From Mycolicibacter senuensis (GTDB lineage: Bacteria > Actinomycetota > Actinomycetes > Mycobacteriales > Mycobacteriaceae), in NCBI RefSeq assembly GCF_002101885.1, contig NZ_LQPS01000043.1, positions 496,001-560,000 of the forward strand: a stretch of DNA of 64,000 nt. Direction: 5' to 3'. The first letter of the stretch is position 1. Each line of letters starts with the position of its first letter. This document shows positions 48,293-60,066 of the stretch, piece after piece. Made by a program: the position numbers and the translations under genes. A model generated the notes under the pieces. The model saw only the letters and a list, made by a program, of their open reading frames with translations. It made no database searches and was not told the DNA's origin.

Positions 48293-48874
48293 ATGGGCGC
48301 TGCCGGTAATTCCAGCACCGACCGGGAATTGATGTCCTCGGCGGATGTGGGTCGCACGATCTCTCGTATCGCGCATCAGATCATCGAGAAAACCGCCTTG
48401 GACGAGGTCCGTGGCGCCGATGACCCCGATGCGCCCCGGGTGGTGCTGCTGGGTATTCCGACCCGCGGAGTCACCCTGGCCGATCGCCTGGCCGCCAAGA
48501 TCAGCGAATTCTGCGGGGTCGAGGTCGGGCACGGCGCCCTGGACATCACGCTGTACCGCGACGACCTGATGCGCCAGCCGCCGCGTCCGCTGGAATCCAC
48601 CACGATCCCGGCCGGCGGCATCGACGATGCCTGCGTGATCCTGGTCGACGACGTGCTCTACGCCGGCCGGTCGGTGCGGGCCGCCCTCGATGCGCTGCGC
48701 GATGTGGGCCGGCCCCGGGTCGTGCAACTGGCGGTGCTGGTCGACCGGGGCCACCGCGAGTTGCCGGTGCGCGCCGACTACGTCGGCAAGAACGTGCCGA
48801 CCTCCCGCGGTGAGAGCGTGCACGTGCTGCTGGCCGAACACGACGGCCGTGACGCGGTGGTGATCACTCGATGA
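48293..48874 (+). CDS. pyrR: PyrR regulator / uracil phosphoribosyltransferase
   Basis: A 193-aa type I PRTase-fold RNA-binding repressor of pyr mRNA. The PRPP loop is [19 protein letters not shown] (about residue 110). [21 protein letters not shown] and VGKNVPTSR match the family. It senses UMP and PRPP and binds the leader loop just upstream. Its length equals the M. tuberculosis protein with ATG 48293; longer frames upstream cross the divergent gene. It overlaps pyrB by 4 bp (ATGA). Confidence 0.96.
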   Translation: MGAAGNSSTDRELMSSADVGRTISRIAHQIIEKTALDEVRGADDPDAPRVVLLGIPTRGVTLADRLAAKISEFCGVEVGHGALDITLYRDDLMRQPPRPLESTTIPAGGIDDACVILVDDVLYAGRSVRAALDALRDVGRPRVVQLAVLVDRGHRELPVRADYVGKNVPTSRGESVHVLLAEHDGRDAVVITR

Positions 48875-49842
48875 CCGCCCGGCACCTGCTGGCGGCCGGC
48901 GATCTGGGCCGCGACGAGGCCACCGCGATCCTCGACGACGCCGACCGGTTCGCCCAAGCTCTGGTCGGCCGCGAGGTCAAGAAGCTGCCCACGCTGCGCG
49001 GACGCACCGTGATCACCATGTTCTACGAGAACTCCACCCGAACCCGGGTCTCGTTCGAGGTGGCCGGCAAGTGGATGAGCGCCGACGTGGTCAACGTGTC
49101 CGCATCGGGATCGTCGGTGGGCAAAGGGGAGTCGCTGCGCGACACCGCGCTGACCTTGCGTGCCGCCGGTGCCGACGCCCTGGTCATCCGGCATCCGGCG
49201 TCCGGTGCTGCGCAGTTGCTCGCCGAGTGGACCGCAGGCGACGAGGGAGGCGGTCCGCGGGTGATCAACGCCGGCGACGGCACCCATGAGCACCCGACCC
49301 AGGCGTTGCTGGATGCGCTGACGCTGCGGCAGCGGCTCGGGGCGATCGAGGGCCGCCGCGTGGTGATCGTCGGCGACGTCGTGCACAGCCGGGTGGCCCG
49401 CTCCAACGTGCGACTGCTGGCGACGCTGGGCGCCGAGGTGGTGCTGGTGGCCCCGCCGACGTTGTTGCCGGTCGGGGTGGCCGACTGGCCGGTGGCGGTG
49501 AGCCACGACTTGGACGCCGAGCTGCCGGCCGCCGACGCGGTGCTGATGCTGCGGGTGCAGGCCGAGCGGATGACCGGGGGGTTCTTCCCATCGGCGCGCG
49601 AATACTCGGTGCGCTACGGATTGAGCGAGAAGCGCCGGGCCGTGCTGGCCGAGGACGCGGTGGTGTTGCACCCCGGGCCGATGCTGCGCGGGATGGAGAT
49701 CGCCTCATCGGTCGCGGACTCGTCGCAATCGGCGGTGCTGCAACAGGTTTCCAACGGGGTACACGTGCGGATGGCGGTGCTGTTCCACCTGCTGGTGGGC
49801 AACGCCGCCGCCGGGCCGGCCGGAGAGGACGAAGCGCCGTGA
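48871..49842 (+). CDS. pyrB: Aspartate carbamoyltransferase catalytic chain
   Basis: A 323-aa enzyme making carbamoyl-aspartate. The carbamoyl phosphate loop STRTRVSFE (about residue 55), [18 protein letters not shown] and [11 protein letters not shown] are intact. No regulatory pyrI subunit is present, normal for this type. It is the second gene of the pyr operon and overlaps both neighbours by 4 bp. Confidence 0.97.
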   Translation: MTARHLLAAGDLGRDEATAILDDADRFAQALVGREVKKLPTLRGRTVITMFYENSTRTRVSFEVAGKWMSADVVNVSASGSSVGKGESLRDTALTLRAAGADALVIRHPASGAAQLLAEWTAGDEGGGPRVINAGDGTHEHPTQALLDALTLRQRLGAIEGRRVVIVGDVVHSRVARSNVRLLATLGAEVVLVAPPTLLPVGVADWPVAVSHDLDAELPAADAVLMLRVQAERMTGGFFPSAREYSVRYGLSEKRRAVLAEDAVVLHPGPMLRGMEIASSVADSSQSAVLQQVSNGVHVRMAVLFHLLVGNAAAGPAGEDEAP

Positions 49843-51131
49843 GCGTGCTGATCCGCGGGGTGCGGTGTTACGGCGAGGGCGACCGGGTCGACGTGCTGGT
49901 GCAAGACGGCCAGATCGCCGAGATCGGTGCGGGCCTCGGCGCCCCGGCCGGATGCGACGTCCTCGACGCACCCGGTCAGGTGCTGCTGCCCGGCTTCGTG
50001 GACCTGCACACCCACCTACGCGAACCGGGTCGCGAATACACCGAGGACATCGAAACCGGGTCGGCCGCTGCGGCACTCGGCGGCTACACCGCGGTGTTCG
50101 CGATGGCCAACACCGATCCGGTCGCCGACTCCCCGGTGGTCACCGACCACGTCTGGCAGCGCGGCCAGCAGGTCGGCCTGGTCGACGTGCACCCGGTCGG
50201 CGCGGTCACCGTCGGATTGGGCGGGACGCAACTGACCGAAATGGGCATGATGGCCGCGGGCACCGCAGGTGTTCGGATGTTCTCCGACGACGGGGTCTGC
50301 GTGGCCGACCCGCTGGTGATGCGTCGCGCACTGGAGTACGCCACCGGCCTGGGGGTGCTGATCGCCCAGCACGCCGAGGAGCCCCGGCTGACCGTCGGCT
50401 CGGTCGCCCACGAGGGGCCCAACGCCGCCCGGCTGGGACTGGCCGGTTGGCCGCGCGTGGCCGAGGAGTCGATCGTCGCTCGGGACGCCCTGCTGGCCCG
50501 CGACGCCGGCGCCCGCCTGCACATCTGTCACGCCTCCACCGCCGGAACCGTGGAACTGCTCAAATGGGCCAAGGCGCAAGGCATCTCGGTGACCGCCGAA
50601 GTCACCCCGCATCACCTGATGCTCGATGACAGCCGGCTGGCCGACTACGACGGCAGGAACCGGGTCAACCCGCCGCTACGGGAGGCCGCCGATGCCGCCG
50701 CGCTGCGCCGGGCACTGGCCGACGGCGTCATCGACTGTGTGGCCACCGACCATGCTCCGCACGCCGAACACGAGAAGGCCTGCGAGTTCGCCGTCGCCCG
50801 GCCCGGCATGCTCGGGCTGGAGACAGCGCTGTCGGTGGTGGTGGCGACCATGGTGGCGCCCGGGCTGCTCAGCTGGCGCGACGTGGCCCGGGTGATGAGC
50901 GAACGGCCCGCGCAGATCGTCGGGCTGCCCGACCAGGGCCGGCCGCTGGAGGTGGGCGAACCGGCCAATCTGACCGTGGTCGACCCCGAAGCGAGCTGGG
51001 TGGTAGCCGGCGACCGGCTGGCCAGCCGGTCGGCCAACACCCCGTATGAGGCCATGACGCTGCCGGCCGCCGTCACCGCGACGCTGCTGCGCGGCCGGGT
51101 GACCGCCCGGGACGGGAAGAGCCCGGCATGA
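49839..51131 (+). CDS. pyrC: Dihydroorotase
   Basis: A 430-aa class I dihydroorotase that cyclises carbamoyl-aspartate. Metal ligands are seen in [10 protein letters not shown] (about residue 58), [16 protein letters not shown] and [14 protein letters not shown] (Asp). The bridging lysine of some amidohydrolases is not obvious in this class. GTG start; overlaps pyrB and the next gene by 4 bp. Confidence 0.96.
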   Translation: MSVLIRGVRCYGEGDRVDVLVQDGQIAEIGAGLGAPAGCDVLDAPGQVLLPGFVDLHTHLREPGREYTEDIETGSAAAALGGYTAVFAMANTDPVADSPVVTDHVWQRGQQVGLVDVHPVGAVTVGLGGTQLTEMGMMAAGTAGVRMFSDDGVCVADPLVMRRALEYATGLGVLIAQHAEEPRLTVGSVAHEGPNAARLGLAGWPRVAEESIVARDALLARDAGARLHICHASTAGTVELLKWAKAQGISVTAEVTPHHLMLDDSRLADYDGRNRVNPPLREAADAAALRRALADGVIDCVATDHAPHAEHEKACEFAVARPGMLGLETALSVVVATMVAPGLLSWRDVARVMSERPAQIVGLPDQGRPLEVGEPANLTVVDPEASWVVAGDRLASRSANTPYEAMTLPAAVTATLLRGRVTARDGKSPA

Positions 51132-51640
51132 ACACGCCCACGATGGTCGCGTCGCTGATCTTCGCGGTCGTGCTGGTGCTGGTGATCGGATGGTTGATCC
51201 GGTTGATGATGCGCGGCTGGCGCCGGCGCGGGCAGCTGCAGGAGACCCTGATCGGCACGCTGCCGGCGGTGCCCGACATGGTGGGCCCGCCGATCGTGGC
51301 AGCCACCCGCGGTCACTACCTGGGCTGCACGCTCGCGCCGAAGTGGAACGACCGGGTGGTGACCGGCGACCTGGGTTATCGCACCAAGGCGGTGCTGACC
51401 CGCTACCCGGAGGGAATCATGGTGCAGCGCAGCGGCGCCCGGCCGATCTGGATTCCGCAGGATGCCATCCTGGCGGTCCGCACCGAACGCGGTATCGCCG
51501 GCCGCGCCATCCCGACCCGAGCCCACGACGGGGTGCTGGCGATTCGCTGGCGGCTGCCGTCGGGCACCGAGATCGACACCGGCTTCCGCGCTGATGACCG
51601 TTCCGAACACACCCGCTGGCTGGAAGGCGACAACACATGA
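51128..51640 (+). CDS. PH-like membrane protein of the pyr operon (Rv1382-like)
   Basis: A 170-aa protein with one N-terminal membrane helix (about residues 8-28, [21 protein letters not shown]) and a beta-rich domain that recalls bacterial PH-like folds ([34 protein letters not shown]). It is fixed between pyrC and carA in M. tuberculosis too, yet no role in pyrimidine synthesis is known. It overlaps both by 4 bp, so its level is tied to the pathway. Confidence 0.85.
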   Translation: MNTPTMVASLIFAVVLVLVIGWLIRLMMRGWRRRGQLQETLIGTLPAVPDMVGPPIVAATRGHYLGCTLAPKWNDRVVTGDLGYRTKAVLTRYPEGIMVQRSGARPIWIPQDAILAVRTERGIAGRAIPTRAHDGVLAIRWRLPSGTEIDTGFRADDRSEHTRWLEGDNT

Positions 51641-52755
51641 ACCCGCGCGCGGTGCTGGTTTTGGAAGACGGCCGGATCTTCACCGGACGGCCGTTCGGGG
51701 CCGTGGGGCAGAGCCTGGGCGAGGCGGTGTTCTCCACCGCCATGTCCGGCTACCAGGAGACCTTGACCGACCCCAGCTACCACCGGCAGATCCTGGTGGC
51801 CACCGCCCCGCAGATCGGCAACACCGGCTGGAATCGCGAGGACAGTGAGAGCCGCGACGAGAAGATCTGGGTGGCCGGCTACGTGGTTCGCGACCCCTCG
51901 CCGCGCGCCTCGAACTGGCGGGCCTCCGGAACCCTCGACGAGGAACTGGTGAGTCAGGGCACCGTCGGGGTGGCCGGCGTGGACACCCGCACCGTGGTGC
52001 GGCATCTGCGCAACCACGGCGCGATGAAGGCCGGGGTGTTCTCCGGCGATGCCCTGGCCGCACCCGAGGAGTTGGTGAGCCGGGTCCGTGAGCAGCCCTC
52101 GATGCTCGGCGCCGACCTTGCCGGACAGGTCAGCACCGATACCGCGTATGTTGTGGAGCCCGCCGGGGCGCACCGGTTCACGGTGGCCGCGCTGGATCTC
52201 GGCATCAAGATCAATACACCGCGCAACTTCACCCGGCGCGGCATCCGCTGCCATGTGCTGCCGTCGTCGGTGGACTTCGCCGCGCTCGCCGAGCTCAAGC
52301 CCGACGGAGTGTTCTTGTCCAACGGGCCCGGGGACCCGGCGACCGCGGACCGGTTGGTGGCGCTGACCCGCGAGGTGATCGGCGCCGGAATCCCGCTGTT
52401 CGGGATCTGTTTCGGTAACCAGATCCTGGGCCGGGCCCTGGGCCTGAACACCTACAAGATGAAGTTCGGGCACCGCGGCATCAACATCCCGGTGATCGAC
52501 CACGCCACCGGGCGGGTCGCGGTGACCGCGCAGAATCACGGCTTCGCCCTCGAGGGAGAAGCCGGGGCGGTCTTCGACACCGACTTCGGACCGGCGGTGG
52601 TCAGCCACACCTGCGCCAACGACGGGGTGGTCGAGGGTGTGAAACTCGCCGACGGCCGGGCCTTCTCGGTGCAATACCATCCCGAGGCCGCGGCCGGACC
52701 GCACGACGCGGGAGACCTGTTCGACCAGTTCGTCGACCTGATGGAGACCAAGTAA
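51637..52755 (+). CDS. carA: Carbamoyl-phosphate synthase small chain
   Basis: A 372-aa glutaminase subunit that supplies ammonia to CarB. The class I amidotransferase triad is visible: nucleophile Cys in [11 protein letters not shown], and His/Glu in [11 protein letters not shown]. The N-terminal half contains [18 protein letters not shown] start overlaps the preceding gene by 4 bp; its TAA shares one base with the carB ATG. Confidence 0.96.
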   Translation: MNPRAVLVLEDGRIFTGRPFGAVGQSLGEAVFSTAMSGYQETLTDPSYHRQILVATAPQIGNTGWNREDSESRDEKIWVAGYVVRDPSPRASNWRASGTLDEELVSQGTVGVAGVDTRTVVRHLRNHGAMKAGVFSGDALAAPEELVSRVREQPSMLGADLAGQVSTDTAYVVEPAGAHRFTVAALDLGIKINTPRNFTRRGIRCHVLPSSVDFAALAELKPDGVFLSNGPGDPATADRLVALTREVIGAGIPLFGICFGNQILGRALGLNTYKMKFGHRGINIPVIDHATGRVAVTAQNHGFALEGEAGAVFDTDFGPAVVSHTCANDGVVEGVKLADGRAFSVQYHPEAAAGPHDAGDLFDQFVDLMETK

Positions 52756-55700
52756 TGCCGCGCCGGGAAGACATCAACCACGTGCTGGTGATCGGATCCG
52801 GGCCGATCGTGATCGGCCAGGCCTGTGAGTTCGACTACTCCGGCACCCAGGCGTGCCGGGTGCTCAAGGCCGAGGGCCTGCAGGTGAGCCTGGTCAACTC
52901 CAACCCGGCCACGATCATGACCGACCCCGAGTACGCCGACCACACCTACGTCGAGCCCATCACCTGGGAGTTCGTCGAGAAGGTGCTCGCCCAGCAGGCC
53001 GAGCGCGGCAACAAGATCGACGCCCTGTTGGCCACGCTGGGCGGCCAGACCGCGCTGAACACCGCCGTGGCGCTGCACGAGCACGGGGTGCTGGAACGCT
53101 ACGGCGTCGAGTTGATCGGCGCCGACTTCGAGGCCATCCAGCGCGGTGAGGACCGTCAGCAGTTCAAGGACATCGTCGCCCGGGTCGGCGGCGAGTCGGC
53201 CCGCTCCCGGGTCTGCTACACCATGGCCGAGGTGGAGGAGACCGTCGCCGAACTCGGCCTGCCGGTCGTGGTCCGGCCCTCCTTCACCATGGGCGGCCTG
53301 GGCTCCGGTCTGGCCGAAAGCCTCGACGAGGTCGCCCGGATGGCCGGCGACGGCCTGGCCGCCTCGCCGACGGCCAACGTGCTGATCGAGGAATCCATCT
53401 ACGGCTGGAAGGAATTCGAGCTCGAGCTGATGCGCGACGGCAACGACAACGTCGTCGTGGTGTGCTCGATCGAGAACGTGGACCCGATGGGGGTGCACAC
53501 CGGCGACTCGGTGACCGTCGCCCCGGCGATGACCCTGACCGACCGGGAATACCAGGCCATGCGTGACCTGGGCATCGCGATCCTGCGCGAGGTCGGCGTG
53601 GACACCGGCGGCTGCAACATCCAGTTCGCGGTCAACCCGCAAGACGGCCGGCTCATCGTGATCGAGATGAACCCGCGGGTATCGCGGTCGTCGGCGCTGG
53701 CGTCGAAGGCCACCGGTTTCCCGATCGCCAAGATCGCCGCCAAGTTGGCCATCGGCTACACCCTCGACGAGATCGTCAACGACATCACCAAGGAGACCCC
53801 GGCCTGTTTCGAGCCGGCGCTGGACTACGTCGTGGTCAAGGCGCCGCGGTTCGCGTTCGAGAAGTTCCCCGGCGCCGACCCCCGCCTGACCACCACGATG
53901 AAGTCGGTGGGCGAGGCGATGTCGTTGGGCCGCAACTTCATCGAATCTCTCGGCAAGGTGATGCGCTCGCTGGAGACCGATCGTTCCGGGTTCTGGACCC
54001 AACCGGATCCCCAGGACGACACAGCCGGCGCCGCCCTCGACCGGTTGCGGGTGCCCACCGAGGGCCGGCTCTACGACATCGAGCTGGCGTTGCGACTGGG
54101 CGCGAGCGTCGAGCAGGTTGCCGAGGCCTCCGGGGTGGACCCCTGGTTCGTCGAGCAGATCAACGGCCTGGTGGAGTTGCGCGCCGAGGTGATCGACACC
54201 CCGGTGCTCGACGCCGACCTGCTGCGCCGCTGCAAGTACAGCGGCCTGTCGGACCATCAGATCGCCGCGTTGCGGCCGGAACTGGCCGGCGAGGACGGCG
54301 TGCGGCTGCTGCGATCCCGGTTGGGGATCCACCCGGTGTTCAAGACCGTCGACACCTGCGCGGCGGAGTTCGAATCCAAAACGCCGTACCACTACAGCAC
54401 TTTCGAGCTCGACCCGGCCGCCGAGACCGAGGTGGCCGTCCAAGACACCAAACCCAAGGTGCTCATCTTAGGCTCCGGGCCGAACCGGATCGGTCAGGGC
54501 ATCGAGTTCGACTACAGCTGCGTGCACGCGGCGATCACGCTGAGCCAGGCCGGATTCGAGACCGTGATGGTCAACTGCAACCCCGAGACCGTCTCCACCG
54601 ACTACGACACCGCCGACCGGCTCTACTTCGAACCGCTGACCTTCGAGGACGTGCTCGAGGTCTACTACGCCGAACAGCAGTCCGGTCTGGGCGGTCCCGG
54701 TGTGGTGGGTGTCATCGTTCAGCTGGGCGGTCAGACACCGTTGCGGCTGGCGCAGCGACTCGCCGACGCCGGCGTGCCCATCGTGGGAACCACCCCGGAG
54801 GCCATCGACCTGGCCGAGGACCGCGGCGCCTTCGGCGACGTGCTGACCTCCGCCGGGCTGCCCGCCCCGCGCTACGGCACCGCGACCACCTTCGACCAGG
54901 CCCGCCGGATCGCCGCCGACATCGGCTACCCGGTGCTGGTGCGGCCGTCCTACGTGCTGGGCGGCCGCGGCATGGAGATCGTCTACGACGAAGAGACGTT
55001 GCGCGGCTACATCACCCGGGCAGCGCTGCTCTCCCCGGAGCATCCGGTGCTGGTCGACCGCTTCCTGGAGGACGCCATCGAGATCGATGTCGACGCGCTG
55101 TGCGACGGCACCGAGGTCTACATCGGCGGGATCATGGAGCACATCGAGGAGGCGGGCATCCACTCCGGCGACTCGGCGTGCGCGCTGCCACCGGTGACGC
55201 TGGGCCGCAGCGACATCGAGAAGGTGCGCCGCGCCACCGAGGCCATCGCCCACGGCGTCGGCGTGGTGGGACTGCTCAACGTGCAGTTCGCCCTCAAAGA
55301 CGATGTGCTCTATGTGCTGGAGGCCAACCCACGGGCCAGTCGGACGGTGCCGTTCGTGTCCAAGGCCACCGCGGTGCCGCTGGCGAAGGCCTGCGCGCGG
55401 GTCATGCTGGGCGCCACCATCGCCGGCCTGCGGACCGAGGGGCTGTTGGCGGCCTCCGGCGACGGTGCCAGCGTCGGGCCGCACGCCCCGATCGCGGTCA
55501 AGGAGGCGGTGTTGCCCTTCCACCGCTTCCGCCGCGCCGACGGCTCGGGCATCGATTCGCTGCTGGGCCCCGAGATGAAGTCCACCGGTGAGGTGATGGG
55601 CATCGACCGGGACTTCGGCACCGCGTTCGCCAAGAGCCAGACCGCCGCCTACGGTTCGCTGCCCGCCGACGGCACGGTTTTCGTCTCGGTGGCCAACCAC

Positions 55701-56099
55701 GACAAGCGTTCACTGGTCTTTCCGGTCAAACGGCTGGCCGACCTGGGCTTCCGGGTGCTGGCGACCGAGGGCACCGCGGAGATGCTGCGCCGCAACGGTA
55801 TTCCGTGCGACGTGGTGCGCAAGAATTTCGAGGAGCCGAGCCCCGATCGTCCGGTTCTGACGGCGGTGGACGCGATCCGGGCCGGTGAGGTCGACCTGGT
55901 GATCAACACCCCCTACGGCAATTCCGGTCCGCGCGTGGACGGCTACGAGATCCGCGCGGCCGCGGTGGGGGTGAACATCCCGTGCGTGACCACCGTGCAG
56001 GGCGCCGCCGCGGCGGTGCAGGGCATCGAGGCCGGGATCCGCGGTGACATCGGGGTGCGCTCGCTGCAGGAGTTGCACAGCACGCTCGGCGGGCACTAG
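52755..56099 (+). CDS. carB: Carbamoyl-phosphate synthase large chain
   Basis: A 1114-aa subunit that joins bicarbonate, ammonia and two ATP. It has two tandem ATP-grasp halves: the first starts [20 protein letters not shown], the second [20 protein letters not shown] (about residue 572). Each has an EVMPRxSRSSA-type metal site ([19 protein letters not shown]). A C-terminal MGS allosteric domain (about 965-1100) ends it. The length is normal. Its TAG overlaps the pyrF GTG by one base. Confidence 0.97.
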   Translation: MPRREDINHVLVIGSGPIVIGQACEFDYSGTQACRVLKAEGLQVSLVNSNPATIMTDPEYADHTYVEPITWEFVEKVLAQQAERGNKIDALLATLGGQTALNTAVALHEHGVLERYGVELIGADFEAIQRGEDRQQFKDIVARVGGESARSRVCYTMAEVEETVAELGLPVVVRPSFTMGGLGSGLAESLDEVARMAGDGLAASPTANVLIEESIYGWKEFELELMRDGNDNVVVVCSIENVDPMGVHTGDSVTVAPAMTLTDREYQAMRDLGIAILREVGVDTGGCNIQFAVNPQDGRLIVIEMNPRVSRSSALASKATGFPIAKIAAKLAIGYTLDEIVNDITKETPACFEPALDYVVVKAPRFAFEKFPGADPRLTTTMKSVGEAMSLGRNFIESLGKVMRSLETDRSGFWTQPDPQDDTAGAALDRLRVPTEGRLYDIELALRLGASVEQVAEASGVDPWFVEQINGLVELRAEVIDTPVLDADLLRRCKYSGLSDHQIAALRPELAGEDGVRLLRSRLGIHPVFKTVDTCAAEFESKTPYHYSTFELDPAAETEVAVQDTKPKVLILGSGPNRIGQGIEFDYSCVHAAITLSQAGFETVMVNCNPETVSTDYDTADRLYFEPLTFEDVLEVYYAEQQSGLGGPGVVGVIVQLGGQTPLRLAQRLADAGVPIVGTTPEAIDLAEDRGAFGDVLTSAGLPAPRYGTATTFDQARRIAADIGYPVLVRPSYVLGGRGMEIVYDEETLRGYITRAALLSPEHPVLVDRFLEDAIEIDVDALCDGTEVYIGGIMEHIEEAGIHSGDSACALPPVTLGRSDIEKVRRATEAIAHGVGVVGLLNVQFALKDDVLYVLEANPRASRTVPFVSKATAVPLAKACARVMLGATIAGLRTEGLLAASGDGASVGPHAPIAVKEAVLPFHRFRRADGSGIDSLLGPEMKSTGEVMGIDRDFGTAFAKSQTAAYGSLPADGTVFVSVANHDKRSLVFPVKRLADLGFRVLATEGTAEMLRRNGIPCDVVRKNFEEPSPDRPVLTAVDAIRAGEVDLVINTPYGNSGPRVDGYEIRAAAVGVNIPCVTTVQGAAAAVQGIEAGIRGDIGVRSLQELHSTLGGH

Positions 56100-56941
56100 T
56101 GGTTCCGGGGTCCGCGGCGTTTGGCACTCGGCTGGCCGAGGCCACGGCGGCTCGCGGGCCGCTGTGCCTGGGTATCGACCCGCACCCCGAACTGCTGACC
56201 GCCTGGGGTCTGCCGGCGACGCCGGACGGGCTGGCGGCATTCAGCGAGGCCTGCGTCGCGGCGTTCGCCGGGTTCGCCGTCGTCAAGCCGCAGGTGGCGT
56301 TCTTCGAGGCCTACGGCTCGGCCGGTTACGCCGTGCTGGAGCGCACCATCGCGGCCCTTCGTGAGGCCGGTGTGCTGGTACTGGCCGACGCCAAACGGGG
56401 CGACATCGGTTCGACGATGGCTGCCTACGCCGCGGCCTGGGCCGGGGAGTCACCGTTGGCCGCCGACGCGGTCACCGCCTCGCCGTACCTGGGTTTCGGC
56501 TCCCTGCAGCCGCTGCTGGAAACCGCCACCGCATACCGGCGCGGCGTGTTCGTGCTGGCCGCCACCTCCAATCCGGAGGGGGCCGCGGTGCAGCGCGCCC
56601 GGGCCGGCGACCGCACGGTGGCGCAGTCGATCGTCGATGCGGCCGCTGAGGCGAATCGGGCCGGAGGGGCCGGACCGCGGCTCGGCTCGATCGGGGTGGT
56701 CGTCGGCGCCACGCTGCGCGAGGTGCCCGACCTGAGTGCCCTCGGCGGCCCGGTGCTGATACCGGGCATCGGGGCACAAGGTGGGCGCCCCGACGAGCTG
56801 GCCGGGCTGGGCGGCGCCGCCCCGGGAACGCTGCTACCGGCGGTCTCCCGCGAGGTGCTGCGGGCCGGTCCCGAGGTCGCGGCGCTGCGGGCCGCAGCCG
56901 AACGGATGCGCGACGCCGTCGGCTATCTGGGCGCCGGGTAA
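56099..56941 (+). CDS. pyrF: Orotidine-5'-phosphate decarboxylase
   Basis: A 280-aa TIM-barrel enzyme of the longer mycobacterial/Myxococcus type. The catalytic Lys-Asp array is in [16 protein letters not shown] (about residue 97). [10 protein letters not shown] opens the barrel, and [11 protein letters not shown] and [10 protein letters not shown] form the phosphate site. It makes UMP and closes the pyr operon. GTG start overlaps carB by one base. Confidence 0.95.
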   Translation: MVPGSAAFGTRLAEATAARGPLCLGIDPHPELLTAWGLPATPDGLAAFSEACVAAFAGFAVVKPQVAFFEAYGSAGYAVLERTIAALREAGVLVLADAKRGDIGSTMAAYAAAWAGESPLAADAVTASPYLGFGSLQPLLETATAYRRGVFVLAATSNPEGAAVQRARAGDRTVAQSIVDAAAEANRAGGAGPRLGSIGVVVGATLREVPDLSALGGPVLIPGIGAQGGRPDELAGLGGAAPGTLLPAVSREVLRAGPEVAALRAAAERMRDAVGYLGAG

Positions 56942-57389
56942 TGGTCCGGGGCGGGCTCTCGGCAGCGGCGGATGACGTCGTACCGGAAACGCGCCGTCCC
57001 CGACTCGGCGAGCGGTTTCGACACGCCCGACACGCCGTGAGGTGCGAATTCAATACCGCCGGCTTCCAGTCGCCCCCCGAGCGGCACCGCCGCAGCCGGC
57101 CGCACCACCGGAACGAGCCGATGAACCAGCCGATAACACCAGGTCACAGTGGGTTTTCCGGACGGGAGCGGGCCGGTCTGCCGAGGGCCGGGACCGGTCC
57201 GCGGAGGGCCGGCCGAGCAGGGCCCAACCGCGACGTCGTGGCCCCACAAGCTGGGCATTTGTGGCCGGAAACGGGGGGTGGGGTTAGATTTCGTCAGACG
57301 GCGTGGGTACGGTCGTCGTCTCTGGCGGGAGTACCCGGCCGGGACATGGAAAACATCGACGTTGTCGATGATGACGAGACGGAGGAATC
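56942..57389. other. 448-bp region upstream of the mIHF gene
   Basis: No convincing gene. It contains an imperfect tandem pair CCGGTCTGCCGAGGGCCGG / CCGGTCCGCGGAGGGCCGG (57173-57191 and 57194-57212, 21-bp period), a possible -10 TAGATT (57285-57290), and a small hairpin ATCGAC-GTT-GTCGAT (57355-57369) just before the SD. In M. tuberculosis PE15/PPE20 sit at this place; they are absent here. Frames at 56941-57408 and 57149-57718 lack coding character. Confidence 0.55.
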
Positions 57390-57707
57390 GTGGCCCTTCC
57401 CCAGTTGACCGACGAGCAGCGCGCCGCCGCGTTGGAGAAGGCGGCGGCCGCACGTCGGGCCCGAGCGGAGCTCAAGGACCGGCTCAAGCGTGGCGGCACC
57501 AATCTCAAGCAGGTGCTCAAGGACGCCGAGAGCGACGAGGTCCTGGGCAAGATGAAGGTTTCCGCGCTGCTGGAGGCGTTGCCGAAGGTCGGCAAGGTCA
57601 AGGCGCAGGAGATCATGACCGAGCTGGAGATCGCCCCCACCCGCCGGCTGCGCGGCCTGGGCGACCGGCAGCGCAAGGCGCTGCTGGAGAAGTTCGACTT
57701 CTCCTGA
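57390..57707 (+). CDS. mihF: Integration host factor mIHF
   Basis: A 105-aa actinobacterial nucleoid protein. The helix-rich N-terminus ([24 protein letters not shown]) and the S13/H2TH-like core [40 protein letters not shown] match mIHF. It bends DNA and in mycobacteria is essential and works in L5 phage integration. GTG 57390 with SD GGAGGAA gives the short, experimentally favoured form; longer in-frame starts upstream are rejected. Confidence 0.95.
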   Translation: MALPQLTDEQRAAALEKAAAARRARAELKDRLKRGGTNLKQVLKDAESDEVLGKMKVSALLEALPKVGKVKAQEIMTELEIAPTRRLRGLGDRQRKALLEKFDFS

Positions 57708-57714
57708 CCCGTCG

Positions 57715-58317
57715 GTGAATGCCGGTGGAGGGCCGGACAGCCGACACGCGGGACGCGTGGTGGTGCTGTCCGGCCCATCGGCGGTCGGTAAGTCGAGCTT
57801 GGTCCGGTGCCTGCGGGAACGGGTACCGGACCTGTATTTCAGCGTGTCGGCTACCACCCGGGCGCCGCGTCCCGGGGAGGTCGACGGGGTCGACTACCGG
57901 TTCGTGACGCCGGGGGAGTTCGAGCGGCTGATCGAGACCGACGCGCTGCTGGAGTGGGCCGATATCCACGGTGGCCTGCAGCGATCCGGAACCCCGGCGG
58001 CTCCGGTGGCCGAGGCGACCCGAGCCGGCCGGCCGGTGCTGATCGAAGTCGACCTGGCTGGGGCCCGAGCCATCAAGAAGGCCCTGCCGGAGGCCGTCAC
58101 GGTGTTTCTGGCGCCGCCGGATTGGGACACGCTGCAGTCCAGACTGGTCGGGCGCGGTACCGAATCCGCGGAGGTCATGGAACGTCGGCTGGCCACCGCG
58201 CGCACCGAGTTGGCCGCGCAAGCAGACTTCGACACGGTCGTGGTCAACGCTCGATTGGAAACCGCCTGCTCAGAATTGGTATCCTTGCTGGTGGATACCG
58301 CACCGGGCGCGGTGTGA
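57715..58317 (+). CDS. gmk: Guanylate kinase
   Basis: A 200-aa kinase phosphorylating GMP to GDP. P-loop GPSAVGKSS (about residues 19-27), [21 protein letters not shown] for GMP binding, and [18 protein letters not shown] are present. It begins at GTG 57715, 7 bp after the mIHF gene, so the two are cotranscribed, followed by rpoZ. Confidence 0.95.
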   Translation: MNAGGGPDSRHAGRVVVLSGPSAVGKSSLVRCLRERVPDLYFSVSATTRAPRPGEVDGVDYRFVTPGEFERLIETDALLEWADIHGGLQRSGTPAAPVAEATRAGRPVLIEVDLAGARAIKKALPEAVTVFLAPPDWDTLQSRLVGRGTESAEVMERRLATARTELAAQADFDTVVVNARLETACSELVSLLVDTAPGAV

Positions 58318-58379
58318 TCGGCCCGGATATCGCCAACAGCTTCACCCCAAGCCCCTAAATCGCCAGGAGATTGTCTTAC

Positions 58380-58706
58380 GTGAGTACCTCGCAGGCCGAC
58401 GCGGCCACCCTTTCGGCGGCCACCGACGCCGAATTCGACCCGGCGCTGATCGGTGGCTACGACACGCCGCTGGGCATCACCAACCCGCCCATCGACGAAC
58501 TGCTGCAGCGGGCGTCGAGCAAGTACGCCCTGGTGATCTACGCGGCCAAGCGCGCGCGGCAGATCAACGACTACTACAACCAACTCGGCGAGGGCATCCT
58601 CGAGTACGTCGGGCCGCTGGTCGAGCCCGGCCTGCAGGAGAAGCCGCTGTCGATCGCGATGCGCGAGATCCACGGCGACCTGCTCGAATACACCGAAGGC
58701 GAGTAA
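58380..58706 (+). CDS. rpoZ: RNA polymerase omega subunit
   Basis: A 108-aa omega subunit that helps fold and hold beta-prime. The core [32 protein letters not shown] carries the conserved [19 protein letters not shown]. GTG 58380 is chosen with AGGAGA nine bases upstream; an in-frame TTG at 58371 touches the SD and is unlikely. Order gmk-rpoZ-coaBC is conserved widely. Confidence 0.95.
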   Translation: MSTSQADAATLSAATDAEFDPALIGGYDTPLGITNPPIDELLQRASSKYALVIYAAKRARQINDYYNQLGEGILEYVGPLVEPGLQEKPLSIAMREIHGDLLEYTEGE

Positions 58707-58736
58707 CAGAGGCCGAGACGGGACGGGTCGGTAGCC

Positions 58737-59981
58737 GTGGAGCACAAGCGAATCGTCGTCGGTGTCTCCGGTGGGATCGCCGCCTACAAGGCGTGCACGG
58801 TGGTCCGGCAGCTGGCCGAGGCCGGCCACTCGGTCCGGGTCGTACCGACCGAGTCCGCACTGCGGTTCGTCGGGGCCGCCACCTTCGAGGCGCTGAGCGG
58901 CCGGCCGGTGTACACCGGCGTCTTCGATGACGTTCCGCAGGTTCCGCACGTTGCCATCGGCCAACAGGCCGACCTGGTGGTGGTGGCGCCGGCCACCGCG
59001 GACCTGTTGGCCCGCGCGGTCGCCGGCCGCGCCGACGACCTGCTGACCGCCACCTTGCTCACCGCCCGCTGCCCGGTGCTGTTCGCCCCGGCGATGCACA
59101 CCGAGATGTGGCAGCATCCGGCGACCGTGGCCAATGTGGCCACCCTGCGCGAACGCGGCGCGGTGGTGCTCGAACCCGCGTCGGGCCGGCTGACCGGCGC
59201 CGACACCGGACCCGGGCGGCTGCCCGAGGCCGAGGAGATCAACACCATCGCCTCGCTGTTGTTGGAGCGGGCCGACGCGCTGCCCTACGACCTGGCGGGG
59301 CGCAAGGTGCTGGTGACCGCCGGAGGTACCCGCGAGCCGGTCGACCCGGTCCGGTTCATCGGCAACCGCAGTTCGGGCAAGCAGGGCTACGCGGTGGCCC
59401 GGGTGGCCGCCCAGCGTGGCGCCGAGGTCACCCTGATCGCCGCCCACGCCGCCGGACTGATCGACCCGGCCGGGGTGCATGTGGTGCGCGTCAGTTCCGC
59501 CCAGCAACTGCAGGACGCGGTGACCAAGCACGCCCCCGAGGCGCAGGTGCTGGTGATGGCCGCCGCGGTGGCCGACTTCCGCCCCGCCCGGACGGCGCAG
59601 GCGAAGATCAAGAAGGGCCCGGACAACCGGGGGGACCCGACCATCGAACTGGTCCGCAACGACGACGTGCTGGCCGGCGCGGTTCGCGCCCGGGCCGACG
59701 GGCAGTTGCCCAACATGCGGGCCATCGTCGGCTTCGCCGCCGAAACCGGAGATGAGAACGGCGACGTGCTGTTCCACGCCCGGGCGAAGCTGCAGCGCAA
59801 GGGATGCGATCTGCTGGTGGTCAACGCCGTCGGGGAGGGCAGGGCCTTCGAGGTAGACCACAACGACGGCTGGCTGCTGGCCGCCGACGGGACCGAGTCC
59901 GCCCTGGATCCCGGATCCAAGACCCTGATGGCCAGCCGGATCGTGGATGCGGTGGTGGCGTTCCTGGACGGCCGTGCCTAG
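58737..59981 (+). CDS. coaBC: Bifunctional CoaBC (phosphopantothenoylcysteine synthase/decarboxylase)
   Basis: A 414-aa CoA-pathway enzyme. The N-terminal CoaC flavoprotein part (about 1-185) has GVSGGIAAYKAC, the His in VPHVAIG and the PAMHTEMW substrate clamp. The C-terminal CoaB part (about 190-414) has VTAGGTREPVDPVRFIGNRSSGKQG and MAAAVADF with a Lys-rich KIKKG loop. GTG start. It ends 42 bp before a TetR-type palindrome that opens an inserted operon. Confidence 0.95.
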   Translation: MEHKRIVVGVSGGIAAYKACTVVRQLAEAGHSVRVVPTESALRFVGAATFEALSGRPVYTGVFDDVPQVPHVAIGQQADLVVVAPATADLLARAVAGRADDLLTATLLTARCPVLFAPAMHTEMWQHPATVANVATLRERGAVVLEPASGRLTGADTGPGRLPEAEEINTIASLLLERADALPYDLAGRKVLVTAGGTREPVDPVRFIGNRSSGKQGYAVARVAAQRGAEVTLIAAHAAGLIDPAGVHVVRVSSAQQLQDAVTKHAPEAQVLVMAAAVADFRPARTAQAKIKKGPDNRGDPTIELVRNDDVLAGAVRARADGQLPNMRAIVGFAAETGDENGDVLFHARAKLQRKGCDLLVVNAVGEGRAFEVDHNDGWLLAADGTESALDPGSKTLMASRIVDAVVAFLDGRA

Positions 59982-60023
59982 CGTCGCCGTCGGCGGGGAT
60001 GCCGTTGACCGGGTGCTCGCCGC

Positions 60024-60054
60024 CCCGGTAACTTACGGTTCGTAAGTTACCGGG
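60024..60054. promoter_or_regulatory. Perfect 13-bp inverted repeat, candidate TetR operator
   Basis: Arms CCCGGTAACTTAC (60024-60036) and GTAAGTTACCGGG (60042-60054) flank GGTTC. The inner TTACGGTTCGTAA has the look of a TetR-family site. It stands 12 bp before the FAD-enzyme ATG, and the TetR gene is the next gene of that operon, so autoregulation is likely. A terminator role for coaBC is also possible. Confidence 0.7.
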
Positions 60055-60066
60055 AAGGGGCCGGAC

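Noticed and set aside
52536-54443. 635-codon minus-strand open frame inside carA/carB
   Set aside because: No domain and low-complexity composition; the plus strand encodes complete CarA and CarB.
56941-57408. 155-codon frame between pyrF and the mIHF gene
   Set aside because: It crosses the mIHF start, has no family features, and its codon use looks random.
57894-59861. 655-codon minus-strand open frame
   Set aside because: Antisense to gmk, rpoZ and coaBC; no recognisable protein.
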